From: Chloroflexota bacterium
Lineage (GTDB): Bacteria; Chloroflexota; Dehalococcoidia; Lucifugimonadales; Australimonadaceae
Assembly: GCA_009838965.1 (NCBI GenBank)
Contig: VXQP01000011.1
Location: forward strand, 1-53,617
Length of the DNA stretch: 53,617 bases
Reading direction: 5' to 3'
The stretch's first letter is position 1; each line of letters opens with the position of its first letter. The notes under the pieces are model-generated. The model worked only from the letters and a program-made list of their open reading frames with translations. It was not told where the DNA came from and did not search any database. This document shows, one piece after another, positions 48,344 to 53,617 of the stretch. A program made the translations under genes and the position numbers.

Positions 48344-48469
48344 CTACGGCCAGACGAAGCTGAGGACGATGAGCAACGCGCCGAAGCCGATGGCGCCACC
48401 GGCGGCCACGGGCCAGAGTATGTAGCCGATGTCTTCAGCGTTGCTGAACGGCCAGATCAGGTCTTTCAC
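48344..48469 (-). CDS. 41-residue single-span membrane protein
   Basis: GTG at 48469 with GGAGGAG eight bases upstream; TAG at 48344. The sequence begins with VKDLIWPFSNAEDIGYILWP, read from GTG as Met, and continues into a glycine-rich hydrophobic helix (about residues 18-39) ending FVWP. It is the first gene of a two-gene unit with the dehalogenase-like hydrolase, behind a TTGACA/TATGAT promoter. Too small for most gene finders. The ribosome site, promoter and hydrophobic helix all argue that it is real. Function unknown. Confidence 0.6.
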   Translation of the reverse strand: MKDLIWPFSNAEDIGYILWPVAAGGAIGFGALLIVLSFVWP

Positions 48470-48497
48470 GAATCGACTCCTCCGTGGGACTACCGCC

Positions 48498-48528
48498 ATC
48501 ATAGTCGGGCAGGCAGCGCCGCTGTCAA
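48498..48528 (-). promoter_or_regulatory. Promoter of the small membrane protein/hydrolase unit
   Basis: On the minus strand: TTGACA (48528-48523), a 19-base spacer and TATGAT (48503-48498). The boxes are near-consensus but the spacer is longer than optimal; no clear dyad lies within it. It sits 28 bases before the GTG of the 41-residue protein. Confidence 0.5.
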
Positions 48529-48551
48529 CGCGACGCGTCACAGCCTGAATG

Positions 48552-49484
48552 TCACTCTTCGCCTGCCTCCGCCTCCCGCATCGCATCCACGGTGCGACGT
48601 ATGCCCTCCTCGAGCGACACGACGGCGCGCCAGCCGAGTTCTCGCTCGGCGCGGCGGACGTCCAGATAGATACGATGCACGTCGCCCGGACGCTCAACTG
48701 CGTGCTCTGCGCTCCCGCCGTAGTCGGTGGCCCCGGCGACCGCGTCGAACACCTGTGAGACCGTCGTTCCCTCGCCGGTCCCGATGTTGTATACGCCGTC
48801 CGCGTCCTGCCCGAACGCGAGCACGTTCGCCTGCACCACGTCGTCCACGTAGACGTAGTCCCGCTCGTGCGAGCCGTCGCCGAAGATCGTGGGGCGCTGC
48901 CCGCGCATCATGGCTTTGGCGAAGATGGCGACGACTCCCGCCTCGCCGAACGGGTCCTGTCGCGAGCCGTAGACGTTGCCGTAGCGCAGGATGGTGTAAC
49001 GGATGCCAGAGAGCGAACAGAGCGTCCGCACGTACGCCTCGGCCGCATCCTTGGACGCACCGTACGGCGAGAGCGGACGTACGGGGTGCTCCTCATCGGC
49101 GGGCAGCCGCTCCGGTTCACCATAAAGAGCGCCGCCCGTCGAGCTGAACACGAAGCGCCCCACCCCATAAGCGGAGCACTGTTGGAGGACATTCAGCGTA
49201 CCGAGCACATTCACTTCGGCATCGTGCATCGGATCGCGAACGGACTCACTCACGCTGGCGTGGGCCGCGACGTGGAAGACGACCTCCGGTCGCGTGGCCT
49301 CGAACGCAGCCGCGAGCGCCGGACTGCGGATGTCGATCTCGTAGAGTGCTGCCTGCGGGTTGACGTTCGCGCGTTTGCCGGTGGCCAGGATGTCCACGGC
49401 GGCGACGCTATGGCCGTCCGCGACGAGCCTGTCCACGATGTGAGAACCGATGAAGCCGGCCCCGCCTGTCACCAGTACGTTCAA
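48552..49484 (-). CDS. NAD-dependent epimerase/dehydratase, UDP-glucose 4-epimerase-like
   Basis: 310 residues. The extended-SDR NAD loop TGGAGFIG is at 6-13; catalytic Ser115 in FSSTGG, Tyr141 and Lys145 in SPYGASK. The HVAAHASVSESVRDP, RYGNVYGSRQDP and RDYVYVDDVVQA blocks are typical of GalE-like sugar-nucleotide epimerases. It probably works in nucleotide-sugar supply for surface glycans. It starts four bases after the amidohydrolase stop, in the same operon, although a functional link is not obvious. Confidence 0.85.
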   Translation of the reverse strand: MNVLVTGGAGFIGSHIVDRLVADGHSVAAVDILATGKRANVNPQAALYEIDIRSPALAAAFEATRPEVVFHVAAHASVSESVRDPMHDAEVNVLGTLNVLQQCSAYGVGRFVFSSTGGALYGEPERLPADEEHPVRPLSPYGASKDAAEAYVRTLCSLSGIRYTILRYGNVYGSRQDPFGEAGVVAIFAKAMMRGQRPTIFGDGSHERDYVYVDDVVQANVLAFGQDADGVYNIGTGEGTTVSQVFDAVAGATDYGGSAEHAVERPGDVHRIYLDVRRAERELGWRAVVSLEEGIRRTVDAMREAEAGEE

Positions 49485-49488
49485 CGTC

Positions 49489-50559
49489 TCACAGGCGGTA
49501 GTAGCGCAGGGCGTTCCGGCTCAGGATCGCTTCCTTGTCGGTGTCCGCCAGCTCCTCGCTCTCGCGCACTTCCTGGATCTCCCGCTTGCACATCTCCGTC
49601 GTGACCTCGTGCGGAAAGTCACTGGAGTAGAGGAAGGCATCAGGGCTGTATCGCGTGGCCGCGAAGCCAAGCGCGGGTTCCTCACCTTCGCACCCGACAT
49701 AGAGGCGACCCTCGCGGATGTGCCGAAGGATGTATTCGCTGGGTATCTCGTCGCCGTGCGGGCCGTACTCGCCCTCCGGGTCGTCCTCGATATGCGTGAC
49801 GTGCGAGCGGTCGAACCGTTCCATCACCATGAGGAACCAGCCGATCCCGCCTTCCAGGAAGCTCATCCGCATGTTGGGGAACCGGTCGAGCACGCCGTTG
49901 AAGACGATGCTGGCCATCCCGATCATCACGCCCATCGGGTGACCCATGGCGTGGACGGGTGCGTACCGGTTCAGGTCGTCGAAGCCCATACCGTCGTGAC
50001 AGCCTCCATGGATGGCGACCGCGCAGCCCAGCCGGTCGGCCTCCTCGTACACGGGCCAGTACATCTTGGCCCCCAGGTGCCCGATTAGCCCGCGTGACGG
50101 AAGCATCGCGCCCACCATCCCCAGCTCGGTCACGGCTCGCCGGAGCTCCTCGACCGCGGCGACGGGGTCCTGCATCGGGATCAGCGCCATACCCTTGAAG
50201 CGCGAATCCCGGGCGCAATAGGTGGCGTGGAGCCAGTCGTTGTACGCCCGCGTCGCGGCGACCGCCCAGTCGATGGCGGTGATCTTGCCGTAGGCGAGCC
50301 CTTGCGTCGGGTAGAGCACGGTGGTGTCGATGCCGACGTCGTCCAGGAACGTCACCCACTCGTCCGGCCCAACCACGCCCCGCTTGACGCGCTCGGGATC
50401 TGGATGGATCAGGTGATAGCGGTGGAAGTGATCGAAGGGCGGAAAGATTGTCCGCATCCTGTCCCTGAGGAAGGGGGTTGGCAGGAACTCTCTGATCCCG
50501 TCGTTGTCCTCCTGGACATGCCCGTCAGCGTCGATGACCAGCTCGATGTTCGCGTTCAT
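49489..50559 (-). CDS. Amidohydrolase family protein (COG2159)
   Basis: 356 residues from the ATG at 50559 with GAGGAGGAAGGCG upstream. N-terminal VIDADGHVQE supplies Asp12 and His14; AIHGGCHDG (about 183-191) and FLYSSDFPHE near 313-322 carry further metal ligands. It resembles the protein at 46241 more than the ACMSD-like one, especially in DRFPNMRMSFLEGGIGW. Decarboxylase or hydrolase activity on an aromatic-derived acid is plausible. A good promoter lies upstream. Confidence 0.8.
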   Translation of the reverse strand: MNANIELVIDADGHVQEDNDGIREFLPTPFLRDRMRTIFPPFDHFHRYHLIHPDPERVKRGVVGPDEWVTFLDDVGIDTTVLYPTQGLAYGKITAIDWAVAATRAYNDWLHATYCARDSRFKGMALIPMQDPVAAVEELRRAVTELGMVGAMLPSRGLIGHLGAKMYWPVYEEADRLGCAVAIHGGCHDGMGFDDLNRYAPVHAMGHPMGVMIGMASIVFNGVLDRFPNMRMSFLEGGIGWFLMVMERFDRSHVTHIEDDPEGEYGPHGDEIPSEYILRHIREGRLYVGCEGEEPALGFAATRYSPDAFLYSSDFPHEVTTEMCKREIQEVRESEELADTDKEAILSRNALRYYRL

Positions 50560-50597
50560 CGCCTTCCTCCTCTACGCATGGACTTCTTCCTGCGCGG

Positions 50598-50626
50598 AGT
50601 ATAGACCCCGCTTCTGGCAAGTCCAA
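50598..50626 (-). promoter_or_regulatory. Promoter of the amidohydrolase/epimerase operon
   Basis: On the minus strand: TTGGAC (50626-50621), 17-base spacer, TATACT (50603-50598). It lies 39 bases before the amidohydrolase ATG. A divergent TATAGT (50660-50665) on the plus strand may serve the MFS gene. Confidence 0.6.
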
Positions 50627-50676
50627 ACCGCGGGACAGTTGTCGCACGGCACAGGGGCGTATAGTGGAGCAGCCCC

Positions 50677-51939
50677 ATGCATACGCCGAGCCAGCAGCCA
50701 GTCCCGCCCGCAGCGCAGAGCGCCGTCTCCAGGCGGGCGATGCACTATCCCGATTTCCGCATCCTCTGGTTCACGACCGGGCTCGTGGCCGGAGGCATCT
50801 GGTTCCAGCAGGTGACGCTCGGTTGGCTCGCCTACGACCTCACCCGCGACGCGCTGCATACCGCCGGCGTCGTCGGCGTGCGGACCCTTCCGTTGCTGCT
50901 CTCGCCGATCACTGGCGTGATCGCCGACCGCGTCGACCGCCGGAAGCTGCTGCTCGTGGACCAGGTGCTCGTGACCGTGCTCGTATTCGCTTTCGCGCTC
51001 GTGCTGTTGAACGACCTGCAGCAGCTGTGGCACCTCTACGTCTTCGCGCTGGTCTTCGGCACCCTGTGGGCAGCGAACAACCCGGTGCGCCAGGTGCTCA
51101 TCGCGAACACGGTACCGCGTGAGGCGCTGATGAACGCGACAGCGATGATCTCCATGTCCTTCAACCTCATGCGCGCGCTCGGTCCGGCCATCGGCGGGTT
51201 CGTCATCGCCTTCTTCGGCCCGGGCATCAATTTCCTTATCCAGGGAGTCCTCTTCCTGCTGGCGCTGCTGGTGCTCACCCGTATGCGAACGCCCTACTAC
51301 ACCGCGGACCGGGCGCACGCACGGGAGAGTTCGCCGCTGCAGAACCTCAAGGAAGGTTTCGTCCGCGTCATCACCGAGCCGACCACGCGCATCACGACCC
51401 TGATGACGTTCGGGCTGTCGCTCACGATGCTCGCCATGGTGTTCAACCAGCTGCCGGTCTACACCGCGGAGATACTGAACAACGACGACGGCAGCCAGCT
51501 GGGTCTGCTGCTCATGGCGATGGGGTTGGGCGGATTCCTCGGAACGGCCCTGATCGCCGCGTTCACCTCGACGCGCCGGAAAGGGGTACTCGCCTCCGCC
51601 GCGTTCGCGCTGTCGGCGGTCACCGTCGTCATCCTCTCGCAGGTGGCGACGCTCTGGCTGGCGATGCTCGCGCTGTTGCTCCAACAGATGTTCGTGCAGG
51701 TGGTGATGACGACGAACATGACCATCGTGCACTCCATGACACCGGACGACCTGCGCGGGCGGGTGATCGGCGTCTACCAGATGGAGATCGGGCTGATGCC
51801 GTTCTGGGGACTGGTCGGAGGCGCGCTCTCCAGGGCGTACGGCGTCGACAACGCCTTCCTCATCGCCGGCATCACAGGGCTGGCGATCATCGCCATCGGC
51901 AGCGTGGCGTTCCCACGCTACCGGCGTCTGCAGTTCTAG
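50677..51939 (+). CDS. MFS transporter, EntS-like
   Basis: 420 residues with about twelve hydrophobic spans. The loop GVIADRVDRRKLLLVDQ (about 86-102) is the MFS A-type motif between helices 2 and 3; NPVRQVLIANTVPREALMNATAM and DDLRGRVIGVYQM are typical of the MFS_3/EntS-like group, which exports siderophores and drugs by proton antiport. A TATAGT box ends 11 bases before the ATG, so the leader is very short. A second, unrelated MFS gene follows after 67 bases. Confidence 0.85.
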   Translation: MHTPSQQPVPPAAQSAVSRRAMHYPDFRILWFTTGLVAGGIWFQQVTLGWLAYDLTRDALHTAGVVGVRTLPLLLSPITGVIADRVDRRKLLLVDQVLVTVLVFAFALVLLNDLQQLWHLYVFALVFGTLWAANNPVRQVLIANTVPREALMNATAMISMSFNLMRALGPAIGGFVIAFFGPGINFLIQGVLFLLALLVLTRMRTPYYTADRAHARESSPLQNLKEGFVRVITEPTTRITTLMTFGLSLTMLAMVFNQLPVYTAEILNNDDGSQLGLLLMAMGLGGFLGTALIAAFTSTRRKGVLASAAFALSAVTVVILSQVATLWLAMLALLLQQMFVQVVMTTNMTIVHSMTPDDLRGRVIGVYQMEIGLMPFWGLVGGALSRAYGVDNAFLIAGITGLAIIAIGSVAFPRYRRLQF

Positions 51940-52006
51940 CACGCTACACCGAACGGCACACGAGAGCGGCGCGTATAATCGCGGGAACGGGGCGAAGGGA
52001 GCAGGG

Positions 52007-53302
52007 TTGGCTTCAAACGGCAGGACGGGCCAGGGCGGCATCTTCTACGGCTGGTACATCGTGGCCGCCGTCTTCTTCATGGTGTTCGTCTCCATCGGCT
52101 TCCGGCAGAGCTACGGCGTGTTCGTGGTGACGTGGGAGAGCGAGTACGGGCTGGATTCGCGCGGGTTCCTCTCCAACGTGGCATCCGCCGGGTGGGTGGT
52201 GAACGGCCTGGCCCAGCCGGTGGTCGGCGGGCTCGCCGACCGCTACGGTGCGCGCGTGGTGACCGCCATCAGCCTTGCGGTGCTCGGGGCGAGCACGCTG
52301 GCGATGGCGTTCTCGTTCAACGTCTGGATGCTGGCGTTCTTCTTCGCCTCGTTCGCCTCGTTCTCCAACGCAGGGGCGATGTTCACTCCGGTAACGCCGC
52401 TCATCGCGCGCTGGTTCGTACGCAAGCGCGGAGTAGCGCTGAGCATCATCACTGCCGGAGGCTCGGCGGGTGCGATGCTGATGATCCTGTTCGCCACCTA
52501 CCTGCTGAACCTCTTCAACTGGCGCGTATCGCTTGCCGCCGTCGCCGTCATAGTCCTGCTGGCGCTGCCGCTCGTGCTCGTGGTCATCCGCAACCGCCCG
52601 TCGGACCTGGGGCTGGTGCCGGATGGGAGTGCTCCGTCCACAGCGGGCGGAGCGGCGAGGGTCTCGCTCCTCGACGGCCCACTGACGGTGTCTCACTGGC
52701 GGCACGCGTACCGCTCCGCCCCTATGTGGCAGCTCACGCTCACTTACGTCGTCTGCGGGATAACGACGGCCGTCATCGCCGTGCACTTCGTGCCGTTCGC
52801 CAAGGATGAGGGCATCACGCAGACGACCGCCGCGTTCGCCTTCTCGATCCTCCACTTCGCGAACATGGGCAGCGTGCTCGCGGTGGGTTTCCTGCTCTCC
52901 GACCGCCTCCAGCGGAAGGACACGCTCACCTTGGTCTACGCGGTGCGCGGGCTCGGCTTCCTCTCGCTGCTGGTGCTCCCGACCTCCGTGGGATTCTGGG
53001 TCTTCGCGGTGGTGGCGGGCAGTTCGTGGCTGGCGACGGTGCCGCAGACGAGCGCGCTCGCGGCGGAGATCTACGGCGTCCGCAATTCGGGTTCGATCAC
53101 GGGGATGCTGACCATGGTGCACATGTTCGCCGGAGCTGTTGCGGTGGCCGCCGCGGGCGCCGCGTTCGACTACTTCGGCTCCTACGACCAGGTCTGGCTG
53201 GTATGCGTCCTCCTGCTGGTGGGAGCGTCGCTGATGGCCTGGCTGGTACGGGAGCGGGAGGTCTCGGCACGCTACATGCCCATGCGGTTCGCCGAAGCGT
53301 AG
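52007..53302 (+). CDS. MFS transporter, oxalate/formate antiporter or monocarboxylate type
   Basis: 431 residues from a TTG at 52007 with GGGAGCAGGG upstream and a perfect TATAAT at 51974-51979. Twelve hydrophobic spans; the N-terminal FYGWYIVAAVFFMVFVSIG and PVVGGLADRYGARVV loop are characteristic of the OFA/MCT-like group that moves carboxylates. TPVTPLIARWFVRKRGVALSI is a further family block. It could import an aromatic or short-chain acid for the catabolic genes nearby. The 62-residue membrane protein follows after 15 bases. Confidence 0.85.
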   Translation: MASNGRTGQGGIFYGWYIVAAVFFMVFVSIGFRQSYGVFVVTWESEYGLDSRGFLSNVASAGWVVNGLAQPVVGGLADRYGARVVTAISLAVLGASTLAMAFSFNVWMLAFFFASFASFSNAGAMFTPVTPLIARWFVRKRGVALSIITAGGSAGAMLMILFATYLLNLFNWRVSLAAVAVIVLLALPLVLVVIRNRPSDLGLVPDGSAPSTAGGAARVSLLDGPLTVSHWRHAYRSAPMWQLTLTYVVCGITTAVIAVHFVPFAKDEGITQTTAAFAFSILHFANMGSVLAVGFLLSDRLQRKDTLTLVYAVRGLGFLSLLVLPTSVGFWVFAVVAGSSWLATVPQTSALAAEIYGVRNSGSITGMLTMVHMFAGAVAVAAAGAAFDYFGSYDQVWLVCVLLLVGASLMAWLVREREVSARYMPMRFAEA

Positions 53303-53317
53303 GAGAAGGAGCGCGGC

Positions 53318-53506
53318 GTGGGCATTCGCGCGCATCACTCCGAACCGACGGACCCGGAACTGCTGGAGTGGCTCGTCCATACCGTGGACCTCGTCCTGGG
53401 GCAGGGGCCCGTCATTATGGTGGCGCTCATCGGAGTGGTCGTCATAGCGATCCCGCTGGCGATAACGGTGCTGGCGCTTCGTCGGCGCGGCGGACGGCAG
53501 GCGTAG
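53318..53506 (+). CDS. 62-residue single-span membrane protein
   Basis: GTG at 53318 preceded by AGAAGGAG, 15 bases after the MFS stop. An amphipathic N-terminal half (PELLEWLVHTVDLV) is followed by a strong transmembrane helix (about residues 30-54) and a basic end RRRGGRQA, which predicts the C-terminus inside. Possibly an accessory to the MFS carrier. No family is recognised. Confidence 0.6.
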   Translation: MGIRAHHSEPTDPELLEWLVHTVDLVLGQGPVIMVALIGVVVIAIPLAITVLALRRRGGRQA

Positions 53507-53562
53507 TCGCAACACCCCCCACCCCTCCACCGCAAAGCCCTCACCCGTCGGGGTTCAGCGGG

Positions 53563-53584
53563 CCCCCTCCCCGGACGGAGGGGG
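53563..53584 (+). terminator. GC-rich hairpin after the last gene
   Basis: CCCCCTCC (53563-53570), six-base loop, GGAGGGGG (53577-53584). It follows the small membrane protein by 56 bases. The remaining bases to the end of the window are low-complexity G/C and hold no gene. Confidence 0.5.
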
Positions 53585-53617
53585 GGCGCCCGGCGGTCTG
53601 GTGGGGCGGGGGGCGGG

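Noticed and set aside
48552-49484. Functional tie between the epimerase and the amidohydrolase upstream
   Set aside because: They share an operon, but nothing in their families links a sugar-nucleotide epimerase to this amidohydrolase; not claimed.

Overview
The window is GC-rich, gene-dense bacterial DNA with about 50 protein genes and four tRNA genes. I see no rRNA, CRISPR array or insertion sequence. The gene mix is CaiB-type CoA transferase, MmgE/PrpD, hydantoinase/oxoprolinase-type carboxylase subunits, Rieske oxygenase, LLM flavin oxidoreductase, DDN-type deazaflavin oxidoreductase, several COG2159-type amidohydrolases, dienelactone hydrolases and many SDR/MDR dehydrogenases. Together with short hairpin-forming intergenic repeats this suggests a Chloroflexota bacterium of the SAR202/Dehalococcoidia type that degrades recalcitrant organic matter. 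That assignment is inference from gene content; no marker gene in the window proves it.

Layout. 1-5.4 kb: end of a TctC-type solute-binding protein, a repeat-rich gap, an HTH protein, a PfkB kinase and a methyltransferase, then a MetE-like protein and a GNAT enzyme divergent from one palindromic promoter. 5.4-8.9 kb (minus): glutaryl-CoA dehydrogenase, quinone-reductase-like MDR, dienelactone hydrolase and a small membrane protein. 9-11 kb (minus): three tandem paralogous secreted proteins of unknown function behind a strong promoter. 11-14.8 kb: MDR dehydrogenase, glutaredoxin-like protein, tRNA-Asp, tRNA-Asn/peroxiredoxin, tRNA-Ala and an LLM oxidoreductase.

15-20.3 kb (plus): a complete livJHMGF-type ABC importer. 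It converges, with a 6-base gap, on a minus-strand operon (31.0-20.3 kb) of eight overlapping or abutting genes: Cys-less thiolase-like protein, DUF35 zinc-ribbon/OB protein, acetone-carboxylase gamma-like protein, HyuA, HyuB, a second HyuA, CaiB CoA transferase and MmgE/PrpD. The two HyuA + HyuB + gamma set matches the alpha-alpha'-beta-gamma plan of acetophenone carboxylase, so I read it as an ATP-dependent ketone (or similar carbonyl) carboxylase followed by CoA activation and chain processing. The adjacent importer may supply the substrate. A near-consensus sigma-70 promoter lies 46 bases ahead of the first gene.

31.1-31.6 kb is a 600-base noncoding interval with a repeat copy and several inverted repeats. 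31.6-39.7 kb: zinc alcohol dehydrogenase, second dienelactone hydrolase, SDR, tRNA-Leu, membrane protein, alpha/beta hydrolase, deazaflavin oxidoreductase, VOC protein, amidohydrolase, solute-binding lipoprotein and a TipA-like MerR regulator with a textbook 19-base-spacer promoter. 39.8-46.2 kb: Rieske oxygenase with an NTF2-like protein and a small protein, an SDR, and four tandem paralogous alpha/beta hydrolases. 46.2-53.6 kb: amidohydrolase, dehalogenase-like hydrolase with a 41-residue membrane protein, epimerase, second amidohydrolase, two MFS transporters and a small membrane protein. The most interesting parts are the carboxylase operon, the four-hydrolase array and the three-gene secreted family.
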